A DNA stretch of 64,000 nt from Lojkania enalia. Its lineage: Eukaryota > Ascomycota > Dothideomycetes > Pleosporales. The stretch is from contig ML986616.1 of assembly GCA_010094045.1 (NCBI GenBank), forward strand, positions 124,001 to 188,000. The letters run 5' to 3'. The translations under genes were made by a program, and so were the position numbers. This document shows, piece by piece, positions 1 through 11,192 of this stretch. The notes under the pieces are model-generated. The model ran no database searches. It was not told the DNA's origin and worked only from the letters and a program-made list of their open reading frames with translations. Each line of letters starts with the position of its first letter. Positions within the stretch are counted from its first letter, which is position 1.

Positions 1-186
1 ATCTTTTCACCTGTCGTGCACCATGAGGGTCCCCCTAGCAAGCCATGCCACTCTAACCCCAGACGGCGCGGCAGCCGAGCTGGTTGCTTATCGACAGCCT
101 AATGCAGCCCCTCATTCTGGTTCGACGAGGTCACTCATTATTGCCCGCAGTGGAGTTCTCACAGCTTCCTCGACGGTGCCGCAGTC

Positions 187-1176
187 ATGGCAGCGCCGTT
201 CGCAACCGTGGGCATCATTTCCATCGGCCAGATGGGCCTCGGCGTTGCTAAACTTCTCGTCGCCCACAACTACCGCGTGCTTACCAACGTCGCAAACCGC
301 AGCGCCGCAACGCAGACACGGGCGCACGATGCTCGGCTTGGGCTCGTCAATAGCGATGCAGAGCTCGTGGCTGAGTGTGACTACATCCTATCTATTGTGC
401 CTCCACGGGACGCCGTAGAGACCGCCCGCCGAATGGTCGATGCTCTCTGCAGCAGCTCACCGTCTCCCCAACGCGCATCGACATGGCCCCTCTACTACCT
501 CGACCTAAATGCTATCGCTCCATCCACCGTCTCCAGCATCGCTAAAATGCTCAGCCAGAATGCGCCGCATGTGCGCTTCGTAGACGGGGGCATCATCGGT
601 GGGCCGCCCTCCCAACAAGCCAACAGCACGTCATGGACGCGCCCGGGCATCCCCCTCTCGGGCTCTCACCCGCTCCACGAAGCGCCCGTCAACGGAGCCC
701 ACCTCGCCGAAACACTGAACAGCAGATATATTGGGCCCAAGGTGGGCTCCGCGTCCGGCCTGAAATGCTGCTTCGCCGCCCTATCCAAGGGCATGACGGC
801 TCTGGCCCTCCAAGCCTTCAGTACCGCCTCGGCGCTCGACGTCCTGCCGCACCTGCAAACCTACCTCGATGAGTACAATCCGAAAGGGGGGGAGAGAGCG
901 GCCAAGGGTATCGTTGGGTGTCCGCCCAAGGCGTATAGATGGGTAGAAGAGATGCATCAGATTGGCAATTGCTTTGCCGAGGACGGCGGGTGGAGCGAGC
1001 AAGCGCGCATATTCAGGCAGATTGCCGGCGTGTATGAAGGGCTAGCGAGCGTCGTGGAAAAGCGAGGCGGGGTTGCGGGCATGGGAAATGTAGAGGGAGC
1101 AATAGATGCGCTGAGGGAGGGCTTAGAAGAGGATAGAGCTATGATGAATGACGAATTGGAGCGGGATGATCAGTGA
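187..1176 (+). CDS. NAD-binding 6-phosphogluconate dehydrogenase-like protein (DUF1932 type)
   Basis: Single-exon gene of 329 aa. Residues 6-30 form a Rossmann beta-alpha-beta start (GIISIGQMGLGVAKLL), a variant of the GxGxxG NAD(P)-binding loop. The C-terminal half has the helical stretch GLKCCFAALSKGMTALALQA, typical of the DUF1932 domain that follows NAD_binding_2 in this family. Family knowledge places such proteins among beta-hydroxyacid/6-phosphogluconate dehydrogenase-like oxidoreductases; the substrate cannot be told from sequence. The start is the first ATG in frame directly before the Rossmann strand. An earlier overlapping frame at 23-418 has no domain support. The gene ends 65 bp before the converging membrane phosphatase gene. 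It looks intact. Confidence 0.85.
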   Translation: MAAPFATVGIISIGQMGLGVAKLLVAHNYRVLTNVANRSAATQTRAHDARLGLVNSDAELVAECDYILSIVPPRDAVETARRMVDALCSSSPSPQRASTWPLYYLDLNAIAPSTVSSIAKMLSQNAPHVRFVDGGIIGGPPSQQANSTSWTRPGIPLSGSHPLHEAPVNGAHLAETLNSRYIGPKVGSASGLKCCFAALSKGMTALALQAFSTASALDVLPHLQTYLDEYNPKGGERAAKGIVGCPPKAYRWVEEMHQIGNCFAEDGGWSEQARIFRQIAGVYEGLASVVEKRGGVAGMGNVEGAIDALREGLEEDRAMMNDELERDDQ

Positions 1177-1241
1177 CCTGTCCGAGAAATGCAAAGCACT
1201 TGTTCGTGTGTTAGGTTTATGATTGTCTTCTACCGTTCCCC

Positions 1242-2411
1242 TTATGCTATCCACGCACGATCCTTCTCCATATGGCGACCGTCCTTGTACTTGATCGCGT
1301 GGCTGTCGTCTGCCCGAGGCTTCTCCGTCCTACAGAGCCAGAATCCCCACTCTTCAATCGCTTCCAACACGCTGTTGCTCAGCACCGAGCTAAATCTCCA
1401 GCCCAAGAACGGAATCAAACCGCCTATTACTGCATCCATCACCCAATGATTCGCTGTTGCAAGGATGGTGAGTAGCATACTTACCGGCCAAGCAAATATC
1501 ACTGCCCTCAATACAGGATGCGGAGAGAACCGCGCCAAGGAAACTGCGATAAACAACGACGTCCCGAAATGCAAAGACGGCATCGCCGCAATGGTAAGCT
1601 GATGCGGATTATTATTCCAATTAAACGACTCCCCACCCTTAAAACGACGCGGGTGCAACACGTCCATGTATCCGTACTCCACTGGCATCAGCCTTGGCGG
1701 CTTACACCGCCAACTCGTGAACACGATGAATGCGATGAGGTTGTCCATGGCGATGGTCCTGCGTATCTTGGCGAAGGTCGCGTGCGGGAGGTAGGTGTAT
1801 GTATACACGATAAAACATACGCCGACGATGATGTGGGACAAGTATATCTTGGCTAGGACAGGCATCAGCCATGGTAGGTGGGAGAGAATAAATTTCTGGA
1901 TAGGCAGCTCGATGGCAATGTTTAGGCGCTGTTCTAAATGCAGAAGGGCGAGAGCGTGAGCTTCAGCTAGTTGGTTGACGTCGGCATTGCGGCGGATTAG
2001 GTGTGCGGAATAGGCACGGGCTAGTTGGTAGACCTACGGGTGGTTAGACGGGAAATGTGTTTACGGATTGGGAAAGAGCTAAAGGAATACCCAGTACGTC
2101 AGGTTCCAGTACCAGATTTCAATCAAGAATGGGAATGTGGCGAGGAAGCGGGAGGTCAGGTTGTTGCAGAAGACACTATTGTCCGGAAACCATGAGGGTC
2201 TTTGTGGCGTAGATGGAGAGGATACAGTTTTTAACTTTGGGAAGCCTGTATTTGATCCCTGTTGGACATGGTTTTCTTGCTTTACACGCCTATTTATCAG
2301 CGTGCCGAGTGTGAAGATGAGAACGAGGGCTGATGTGTTTTAGCCAGAAGCCTTTGATTGAGAGGATCTTCACACACCACCTGGTTCTATAACCCCTTTG
2401 AAGACACCCAT
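1242..2411 (-). CDS. PAP2-superfamily integral membrane phosphatase (Aur1/Ipt1-like PAP2_3)
   Basis: Four exons by my reading: 2411..2381 (or 2378), 2329..2288, 2245..2091 and 2033..1242, giving about 339 aa. All junctions are GT-AG with matching phases. The last exon holds the PAP2 motifs: MPSLHFGTSLF (motif 2 with its His) and ATANHWVMDAVIGG (motif 3, HxxxD). Hydrophobic segments surround them. The family hydrolyses or transfers lipid phosphates at membranes; the PAP2_3 subgroup includes inositolphosphoryl transferases. Which lipid is used here is not visible. Exon 3 reads through without a stop only in the frame chosen here; another frame of that exon contains TAG, so a naive prediction could truncate the gene. 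The N-terminal start MGVFKGVIEP is followed by a membrane segment. The exon 1 donor is ambiguous by one codon. Confidence 0.8.
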
Positions 2412-3451
2412 TCGGCGTAATTCAAGAAGAATGGCGGAGATTAAGAGATGATGCGAAAAGAAAGAGTGGAAAGAGCAACATGTCGCATGCCTCGTTTCCC
2501 GACATGTCCCTCCATAGGCTGAGCGAATCATGGTGATCGGATACACTTGACCCGTTTGCCGTATGAGCTGATACTGCGATCATGTTACTAAATCTACGAA
2601 AGCCGAATGGAAAGCAATGAGCCCAGCGTCCTACAGTGGACCTGCCTGCTTTGGGAAAGGCGCTCTGTATCCGCTTCCGGGCTTCCCGTCGTGATGTAGG
2701 CAAAATTAGTGGAACAGAGGCTGATTACATCATTTCGAGCCTCACGAATAGCACTCTAGCTACTCATTATAAAGACCGTAGTATTCGAGAATTTTCGAAG
2801 ACCATATAATTTCGGCGCGGCGATGTTATAGTTCTTTCGGCTACTCGGCAGTCGACTATGGTGATAGTGCTCTTTGAACCCACTTTTACTAGCTGATACT
2901 AGATTAATCTTGAAGCTCTTAGACATAGTTCTGAAGCTTTACCTTCTTCAATTCCTATTGGGCCTACATGCGTTTTCCAGGTTTCGGTTAAACATAATTA
3001 TTAAGAACGGAAGATGACATAAAAGAAGTATATCGAACTGGTGAATGTAGACTACGGGGCTTGATATTAGCTGCCGAACACGATACCTTACTTGATATTG
3101 CGACATTGTAAGGTAACTAAAGTCGTCCTTACTATAAAAAACCTAAGCTGGGCCTACAATAATAGGGATCATGACTACCGTAGAAAATAGAAGATTATTC
3201 CTTTAGTCGCGACACATTAAATGGAGCAAATGAGAGGCTTATAGATGAGGGTTTTCACCTCGCTGGTGGTATTATCATATCTCACTGTTCACTAGTGATC
3301 ATGCTCTTTCATATCAAATATTCATTGGCGGGAAATATCTAACGAACGAAAAGCCAAGTCCACTATCATCATCACACCCATTAAGGGAGTTTGCATTGCA
3401 CCTTGTAATGAACGAGTATAGTCGAGGTGAAAGGGCAAGAACACCATGTAC
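2412..3451. other. Intergenic, AT-rich
   Basis: About 1 kb between the start of the PAP2 gene and the 3' end of NMT1. It is AT-rich from about 2720 to 3420. The only longer ORF (2422-2703, minus) has no recognisable motif. I see no RNA gene or repeat. Confidence 0.6.
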
Positions 3452-4633
3452 TCACGCCTTGACCGAAGTCGGCATCAACCTACGAAATCCACCACAAGCA
3501 GCGACATCCTTCTGCAAGTCTGCCATTCTCTTCTGATCTCCGGTTGGATCCGTGCTCTCACCTTCGGTCTCCCATTCCAAAAATCCATTAGTGTAGTTCG
3601 GCTTGAATTCCTGATCAAGGACGCCTAATCTCTTGCCATATTTTGTCACCTTCTCCCAGTCTCTCTTCACGTTCTTTAGATCCTTGCTGAAGTACGCATA
3701 GCTGCGTTCGAAGATCTTACGATTAAGCTCCGTGCCCATAACCGGCTTGAAATCGACATATTCGGCCCAGGCTTTCTCCGGACTGCTAATTACGAAATCT
3801 GTTGCACGCTTTACGGCGCGAAGGAAAGCTTTGACCTTCTCGGGATTTTGCGCGATGAAACTTTCATTGCCAATGTAGAGGATTGAGCAGAAGCAGCAAC
3901 AGCCTAGTTCGGCGAGCTCGTCGATGCGGAGCATTTGAACGTCCGTCTTGGGGCGGTTCTGGCTGGCTAGCCACTCTTCCAATTCCACCATTTGGACGTT
4001 CTCAAGGCCGATGCCGGCGTCAATAGTGCCGTTGATAATGGCTTTGGAAACGTTCATGCCGCATCTTACGGCCGTATAGTCGTTGGGCGACATGCCGTAG
4101 TGAGAAGTAAGTTCATCGATTTGGATTTTCCCGAATTCGCCTACGTAGCCGATGCGTTTGCCTTTCAAAGTGCGAAAGTCTGGCGTGATTCCAGAATCTT
4201 TGAGATAGACGACACCAGTGAACGGCTCATCCAAGAGAGACCCAATGCTAAGGACAGGGAAGTTGCGAGCTTTCGCCTAGGTAAGTGAGTTCAAAAGATT
4301 CTATTAAGATCTAGTTGAGCGCACCGCAAGAGTGTGGATCATGGCCTTGAAGCCCATGTCTACCTTTCCACTTCCAATGATTTCTGTCACATCCTGTGCG
4401 AGAGATTAGCCTGGTTCTCTCAATGTAAAATATACTGACACTGGGATCATTCGGCTCTAGCAAAGCAATCTTGATGCCTTCGTCTTTGAAATATCCTTTA
4501 GCTTGGGCGAGGTACAAGGGAGCATGATACGGCGTCGCATGCCTGCATTGAGTTAATCACACATCTCGTGTCCAAAAAAAAAGCCGGTCCCTCTATACCA
4601 GTTGGTCAAAAAGGTAATCTTGTCGGTCGACAT
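3452..4633 (-). CDS. NMT1: 4-amino-5-hydroxymethyl-2-methylpyrimidine phosphate synthase (Thi5/NMT1)
   Basis: Thiamine pyrimidine synthase. In the known family mechanism the protein makes HMP-P from its own active-site histidine and bound PLP, with iron, and acts once. Four exons: 4633..4599, 4542..4440, 4393..4325 and 4276..3452, all GT-AG and phase-consistent, giving 343 aa (yeast Thi5 is 340). The spliced numbering puts Lys62 and His66 (GFKAMIH) exactly at the PLP-lysine and suicide-histidine positions known from yeast Thi5. The CCCFC iron-binding motif falls at residues 195-199, also as in yeast. All key residues are present, so it should be active. The leader carries a TPP riboswitch (4667-4742), implying repression by thiamine pyrophosphate. 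A GTGAGT follows the last sense codons, so a further 3' exon cannot be fully excluded, but the length fits the family as it stands. Confidence 0.96.
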
Positions 4634-4666
4634 GATGCTGAGAATGTGAGCAACCCAAATGAGGGG

Positions 4667-4742
4667 ACAGGGGAGGAAGCATGTTCTTTCGCTGGAATTA
4701 TCCAGATCAAGTTCGACGGTATAATCTCAGATCAGCCCCTGT
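4667..4742 (-). promoter_or_regulatory. TPP riboswitch in the NMT1 5' leader
   Basis: Read on the minus strand, the closing stem P1 is ACAGGGG (4742-4736) paired with CCCCTGT (4673-4667), seven perfect pairs. Inside are the invariant elements of the TPP aptamer in order: CTGAGA (4730-4725), TGATCTGGATAA (4709-4698) and CCAGCGAAAG (4695-4686). These are the pyrimidine-sensing and pyrophosphate-sensing helices of the THI element. It lies 34-109 bases upstream of the NMT1 start codon and within a candidate 5'UTR intron, the known position in fungal thiamine genes. The assignment rests on the sequence itself; ligand binding is family knowledge. Confidence 0.96.
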
Positions 4743-4831
4743 ACAGACCCTAATAATTCGGCGTAGAGATCTGACTCCGTACGTCAAAAGATCGGGGGTC
4801 TGTGACAAGGGGCTGAACACCCGCCATGCAT

Positions 4832-4897
4832 TCATGAGACGTTACCTTCTTGATCCCTCGATATTTCCATCGCGATAGCCATGGCTTCAGTCACCAT
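4832..4897 (-). other. Upstream ORF in the NMT1 leader
   Basis: A 21-codon ORF (starts MVTEAMAIAM) begins between the two candidate 5' splice sites. If the proximal site at 4845 is used, the ORF is joined to the exon before the NMT1 ATG. It then runs out of frame across that ATG and stops about 30 bases inside the coding region, which would block NMT1 translation. If the distal site is used the ORF is removed. The layout is seen in sequence; the effect is inferred from the known fungal mechanism. Confidence 0.55.
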
Positions 4898-4903
4898 ACT
4901 AAC

Positions 4904-5738
4904 TTGTGTTGGTAGATCAATGAATCTAAGTAATCGTGGCTGGGAGGGAGTAACAATGAGTTCTTGGTGTACAAGGCAGTGACAGTGCGTAGGAAGACCT
5001 GCAGCATTATATACTACGAGGATGTTGAGGAGCAGCTTCCACAGGACCCATCATGTGAATGAGGGGTAGATTTCGCTAATGCACTTTGTCATTGAAAACT
5101 CCACTTTTCAATTGTCGTGACAGTCACCTACTACCAATGAATATTAGTGTGGGGGCCGTTACATCAATGCGAATCACCCAATTAAGGAAGGGCCGCTCCG
5201 TGCGGATAAACGTGGAATAACCAGGCGTGTTACATGTTTAGGAGGACCCTGCCTTTTACAACCCTGTCATTGTCCTCATTGTCTTGATCGGACTCAAAGC
5301 CCTTGATGAGACCTGTCTGGAGCGCTTCCTCTTCGTAGCCTATTATCTATTGACTGTTTTTGAGTGGATTGGAATTACCGGTGAGCGAAACTCATCAGCA
5401 ATAACCCCACATCCTACGCAGCTCTATCAAGCAAACTCATGCTACCATTATTCGCTCGCCTTTGAGCAATACCTAGCCATGAAACTTGCGTCCAAGCAGC
5501 TCGAGAGATGTGCAAGTAAATTCAAATCGGTATTCAACTTCGTCGACCCTTACAAAAGGAGAATCACAAAAACACGTCTATATTAGGGCGGATCTCGGTA
5601 GATAGTAATGAGTTTTGGACTTGGCAGCTAGAAGGCTTGCTCAATGTTAAGCGGGGTCATCTGAGGCGCCGTGGGGGTACTAGGCACCGATGGCTGAACC
5701 ACGTTTCTCTTCAAGTCTCTCTTATCAGAATATACAAC
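4904..5738. other. Shared upstream region of NMT1 and a HET gene
   Basis: Divergent promoter region of about 830 bp. One ORF (5284-5586, plus, about 100 aa) has no recognisable motif and I do not call it. No repeats or RNA genes seen. Confidence 0.55.
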
Positions 5739-7917
5739 ATGCTCTGTTCCATTTGCAAGCGAATTAATTTTGCCGCATCTCCCTTGCACACTGACACAGA
5801 TGATGGTTACGATCGTTGGAGCTCTGTACCGGATGCCCTCAAGCCGAGCGACACTAGCGGCCGATATTTCTCCTATCCCCATTATAGCAGCATCGACGAG
5901 CTCTTCAAATCTGCCACTAAAGGGTGCCACTTATGCGTTCAGATTCGATCCGAATTATTGCAAATGCGTGGCCATGAGTCCAACGAGAAGCACCATAGAG
6001 GTCCGCTAGAGATACGCTTCTACCCGCGTGCCGATAAAGTTATGGATGAAGCGGTGATTAGAGAAATCTTCGCTGTCCTTTTGTCACCCAGTAGGGTTGT
6101 GAAAGTTCCATTTGACTTCGTGCGATATCGGGGTAGGTAAAATGAGAGGTTTCGTTTCTCAAGTCTACGGTTAAGACAATACAGGATCCTTGCAAAGTAT
6201 CCTCCGTGAGAAAGCTTCTTTGGAAGAGAATCGCATGGGGTGCGAAGAGAACATGAAATTGGCTAGTATATGGCTAAATCGATGCTTAACCAAGCATGGC
6301 GATTGTACCATGTCTACCGAAACATTACCGGCACTTCCCTCGCGGGTTCTCGATGTCAATGCATCGGAGTCATCGCCAAAGTTGCGTTTGGTAGATGCTA
6401 AAGGTAAGTACGGCCATTATGTGACTTTAAGCCATTGTTGGGGTCGACATCGCATCATTACTACCACCGTCGGAAACATTCGTGAACACATGAGGGCAAT
6501 CCCGCTTAGTTCGCTTTCTCAGACATTTAGGGACGCAATATCAACTGTGCGGAGCTTGAATATCCCATACATCTGGATTGACAGTTTGTGCATCATTCAG
6601 GATGATCCGAATGATTGGGCGTTCGAAGCGGCGAAAATGGGGAGCTACTACTTGAACTCGTTGTTCAACATTGCCGCAGTAAGCGCATCCGGTGGCAGCG
6701 AAGGGTGTTTTATGGAATATAATCTAGTAAAGATAACCCCATGTCCCATCAATATAGGGTTCCCTGCATTTAAAGAATATCCAAATCCCGATTCAGCTGT
6801 CTTTTCTGGCTTTCTTCGACCAGGGATGGACCGGGATCCGGCCCGTGACACAGACGGTTACATACGGCCAAAGCTATGGCAACGGGCCTGGGTACTTCAA
6901 GAGCGTTTACTGAGCCCACGACTGCTGCTTTTCTCCGATACACAAATGAGTTGGCTGTGTCGAACCGAAGAAGCCTCAGAACGGGTTCCGGAAGGGACAT
7001 CGAAGTTCATGGACTTCAAATATAGTGAGAAGGCTTTTCGATCTGTACTTCTCGGCTTTACGAGATTTCGTATGGGCAACTTTAGTGCCGCAATGAAAAG
7101 ATCTATGGAAAATCTAGGAGTGGACTATAGTATCGGCTCTGAAGAAGGTCTTACCGATCTTTACAATTCCTGGTATGACCTCGTAATGTTGTACGGGAAA
7201 TGCGATCTTACTGTAAAGTCAGATATTTTCCCTGCAATATCCGGTATTGCCCGTGGAATTGGTAGGGCCACTGGGGATGAATATTATGCCGGCCATTGGA
7301 AGAATGATTTCCATCGTGGTTTACTCTGGACAGCTCCGGATTCTACTGTATCCAAAGCGGAGCTAAGAGGATATCGAGCACCTTCTTGGTCGTGGGCGAG
7401 CATACCTGCCACTAGTTCCTTTTTTGTACGACAGATACTACAAGAGGATGTAGATACATCTTGTTTGGAGCTAGTCGAGGCTCAGATACAGACTGAAACT
7501 TCAGATCCTTTTGGTCAGGTTCGCGACGGACGGCTTGTCGTGAAAGGCAAACTGAGAAAGGCGCATCCGTATTCGGCTCAACTTAGCCACGAAGAGGCTT
7601 TTACAAGCATGAGAGAATCAGACTCAAAAGCAACTCTCTTTGATCTTCGGGAGCGAATAAGCATTGGGCAATATTACCCAGATAACGAGAGTATGAGATA
7701 TCTTCCCGAGATTTGGTGTGCACCAATCATGACAGAGAGATCGTATATTAAAAAGAAACTGGCTGATGGAAGTGATCTTGTGATAAGAGAAGCACGTTGT
7801 TGGGCAATGGTGTGCTTGGACATAAAGGCCCACATTTTCATGCGGGTAGGAATAGCATGGATCAGGGACGGGCAATGGTTTCAAAATTGCTCAATGTCAG
7901 TCTTTGAGATTGTTTGA
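5739..7917 (+). CDS. HET-domain (heterokaryon incompatibility) protein
   Basis: Two exons, 5739..6132 and 6185..7917, separated by a 52-bp GT-AG phase-1 intron; 708 aa. The N-terminus has two Cys-x2-Cys pairs (CSIC near residue 3, CHLC near residue 67), common in this HET subgroup. The HET domain covers about residues 210-360: YVTLSHCWG, then LSQTFRDAI, YIWIDSLCIIQD with a following DW, and NIAAVSAS. A tryptophan-rich segment (YRAPSWSWASI) follows near residue 545, also usual here. HET proteins act in non-self recognition between fungal strains and can trigger cell death in incompatible fusions. The partner is unknown. The ORF is intact, unlike the other HET locus at 11.2-13.7 kb. The start chosen is the ATG just before the first Cys pair. 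Confidence 0.9.
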
Positions 7918-8175
7918 CTGGATGGTATGCCATGCCACAGATTAGAACCCTTTGGCTTGACACTACTATTTTACAAGCCCAAACCTATTCCTGCTTGTTT
8001 TACTCAGGTGCCAACGTAGTCGATACCCTTGGGACACGTGTTCCTACGCTCGAGACTCTTGTATACGGGCAAGAGAGTGGCGTGATGAACGTGGAAATTA
8101 AAGGTAGAAGGGTGGACAAATAGCTTCTGGAACAAGCAATATTCTTAGATTGCTACGGCATTACTTGGTCTTAAC

Positions 8176-9672
8176 TTACTTAGGCTCAAAGAAATCTTTG
8201 AACATATTATTATCAAGACCTAAAGCATTTCTCGCCTCCGCTAATTCCTCTTCCGAGGGCATATTGACAATCGTAAGGTATAAGATGTTCTTCTGAAAAA
8301 CTTTCCGTACTCCATGCGCAACGAGACTGACTGGGCCTCTGATCTTATGCTTTTGGTTCACTCTAGGCTTAAGTTTCCCATCCTCGCCTACTTCCCTTAA
8401 CCTACGACGGCGACCGAGGGGTTGCGCGACGTATTTGCCTCCTGTCACTAGCGAGAATAGGTGGCCATTGTTGCAAGGATGGTTGGGATCAGCAAATCGC
8501 GTCTGAAATTGTGGCATCTCAGAAGACGCTTTGGTGAGTGCCGTGTCGGGGTTGTTCCCCATATATTCAGCTTTGGCGCGGCGATCAAAGTAATCAGCTA
8601 CAAATTCCTTGTTCCGCATGAGTCGATCTTTGAAGCTTTCGTCTCTCTTAACCGCAGGTCGCTCGATCATGTCCTCAAGGCCGGGGTAAATCAGCGGCGC
8701 GATCTCCATGGCCATGTCAGATACGTTGGTTTGGCCTGAGGTAAGTCGAATGGGCCGGAGTACTTTGCTCGTCTTCGATATCCCCTCGATTTCTGCATCT
8801 TCATTCTCCTTTGGTAGACCCCACTTTGCGATTTGCTTTGCGTTTTCCATGTTCACTGTTTCAACGCCGAAGATAGGCTGGTTCGGTGTGCCTGGTCCGT
8901 CCTTGCATAGAAGAATCATGGCGTATAGACCCATAGGCATAAACAAATCCTTGTTCATTTGGTCAAGGAAAGCATTTGCTTTGTACCTACTTTGAATCTC
9001 TATCGCGGTGCTAGTCCCTTCATTAGACTAGTATTAGGCAGCAGGAGTATTTACTTACCCTGCGGCAAACTGGACACTAATCGAGACGGCCAATGTGATG
9101 TGGCTTGGTACGAAACCCACAGCTCCCGCAGCAATGAAGACAGCGTTGAGCCAGGGAGAAGCTTGCGATGCTTCATGAAAGTTTCCAAGAAACGAAAGGA
9201 AAGTGTTTTCATCGATGCTGAATGCCTCCAAATCAGGCGGATACGCCCGAGCGAAACCTCTGGCCTTTGTTCCAGGTCGGCGCTGCGGGATGATGACAGG
9301 ATAAGGGAGGCGAACCGCACGATCATATACATGCCATTCTTCAGGATGGGTTGTTCCTACGGTGTCATGTACTAGCTCGGAAATTGTCCGGTCGGGAGCT
9401 GGTCGGCTAGTATGCGAGTTGAGAGCCTCATACGCTGGCGGATCTCCTGCTGCTTCATCTAACGCCCATATTCTCTCGTCATTGGCGGCATCATCTGTGC
9501 TAGAATATGGGGGAACTGGAACAGCCTCAACCGCTTCTACAGGTGTTGCAGTGCTAGATATGTCTTGTTCCGCCAAAGCGACTTTTCTTTTCTTATGATC
9601 ATGATATTTTTCTCCGGCCAGACCGATTCCGTTTGAGACTCCTTTCACAACTGCTCGGATCACAAATGCCAT
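8176..9672 (-). CDS. Conserved fungal protein of unknown function
   Basis: Two exons, 9672..9059 and 9010..8176, joined by a 49-bp GTAAGT intron with phase 2; 482 aa. I recognise the pattern of a widespread uncharacterised fungal family but no named domain. Features: an N-terminal VVKGVSNGIGLAGEKY segment, a Pro/Thr-rich variable stretch, then RGFARAYPPDLEAFSID, a hydrophobic stretch (AVFIAAGAVGFVPSHITLAV) and IEIQSRYKANAFLDQMN across the splice junction. The C-terminal half contains NPCNNGHLFSLVTGG-like text and a basic run GRRRRLRE. The hydrophobic stretch may be a membrane-associated helix. An upstream in-frame ATG at 9732 exists; 9672 is preferred because the conserved start begins there. 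Confidence 0.75.
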
Positions 9673-11192
9673 TTTGGGATGTAAGATCTGGGAATATGGG
9701 TGATGCGGGGGGCGCCACGAGATAGGAGCCAACAGTCGACCATATATAATTCTACCACGCTATGGAGCCACGAAAGCAGGGTTCCAAGAGAGTTAAGAAA
9801 TACTAAACTTTCAGCCAAATTCTTCGGGAAGCTTGATTTGGTATTTAGCTCGCTGCCAAGCATTGATAAGCAAAGCTTAGCTGGGGACTCAGCTTGGGGT
9901 CCGGATGCGAGAAGAGTGGATGGTGAAATCCGCTTTGGTAGGATGCGACTAAGGGTGGCGTCGCGGTGGAGCTGAACGCCAGTTGGCTGTCTTTCCTCGT
10001 TGTGGAGCAGCTAGTGCAATGTCCGACTTTGCCGGGCAACAGGCCAGGAATCTTGGGCTGGCTCCTTTCCATCTTACGCGTCGTAAAACGCATTGCTTAT
10101 CTCCATTACCCCACTTGCTGCCGATGAGTTCTTATCATGGTCAAGCGCCAGTAGTGATGCCCTGTAGTATGCATGTATACCCTTGTGCCTAGTATTCGCC
10201 GTATGGCGTTGTTGGCGTCACCTCTGCATTCAGACTGTAGCCCGTCACAAGTAAAAATCCCCAGCATTTGTCTCGCCTAACAGAGAATTTGGCTTGTACC
10301 ATCGTAAGCTTCATATCTTACTTGCCATACGTAGCACACATGCCTTCTCGAAAGTCGTCCCCAATATTTATGGCACTCCTTCGATGGGGGCAATCCCGAG
10401 GCATTAAAATGTAGAGCCTTTGCTGTAAGCAGGAGGGGGGTGGAGACTGTATAGGGTGGTATAGATAGATGTATTGATGAGGTCCCTTGACCTCTCGGTC
10501 AAGGTACGGCTGGAGAATGTATAGTACATAAGACTGCTTAGTCAAGGGCTGCACAGCTGACCAGGCACGTGACGTGAGCTTACATTTGCTATCCCTGATT
10601 TCGTTGACACTGAACGAGAGTCTAGGCTAGTAGAAGATTCCCAAGTGAGATGTCCGTAGTCTCAATAGATGCTCTTCGGTATGGTGGCTGATGATTCCCG
10701 ATTGCATAGATCCGGTAGAACCGGACCTCACAAACATTTGATAAAATACTTACTATTATGATATGAGCGACTTAAACGTACAAAAATTGAATAATGAATC
10801 ATGCGCATCCCTCCTGATATATATATTTGAAGACTTAGTGCCGAGAAGAATCTTGGAGGAGAATGATTTATGGGCCGATCTTGCATTTTCTCAATTCTTT
10901 TGAGAAATCATTCGTTGGCGCTACAGCAACAAAATTTATTCTCCAACGTCTAAACTAGCCATCGTAGCATTGTAAAAAAGATACAGTCCTTAAAATGCTT
11001 TTGTATTCTATGCGATCTCAGTTGACCCCTGAAAAAAAGACGGCAGCGCTTGCCAAAGGTTTATATGTGGTCAGAGGGTGTGTATACGAGAACTACGATT
11101 CGAGGCACTCCATTGAAAATGACTCAAGCCCAAGACTAGTGCCGAATCGAGCCGTGATGTAGTAAGTCTCCAATAAGTCTTATACTTGGATG
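9673..11192. other. Intergenic
   Basis: About 1.5 kb with only short, motif-free ORFs. It is AT-rich around 10740-11000. I see no RNA gene, mobile element or repeat. Confidence 0.55.

Larger units (their letters stand above)
4638..4903 (-). promoter_or_regulatory. Alternative 5'UTR intron carrying the riboswitch
   Basis: Candidate splice sites on the minus strand: a distal 5' site GTTAGT (4903-4898; the overlapping GTATGG is also possible), a proximal 5' site GTAACG (first base 4845), and a shared 3' site TTCTCAG ending at 4638, four bases before the NMT1 ATG. GGATCAAG (4856-4849), just upstream of the proximal site, can pair with CTTGATCT (4711-4704) inside the aptamer: eight pairs, one of them G-U. 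This matches the published Neurospora NMT1 mechanism, in which the ligand-free aptamer masks the proximal site. Splice usage here is inferred. Confidence 0.65.

Noticed and set aside
2137..2343. Apparent TAG stop and frame break in exon 3 of the PAP2 gene
   Set aside because: The stop is in the wrong frame; with the phase-1 intron before exon 3 the reading is continuous.
5284..5586. 100-aa ORF upstream of the HET gene
   Set aside because: No motif; it lies in the shared NMT1/HET promoter region. The opposite strand has a short acidic reading (GFESDQDNEDNDR), also without continuation.
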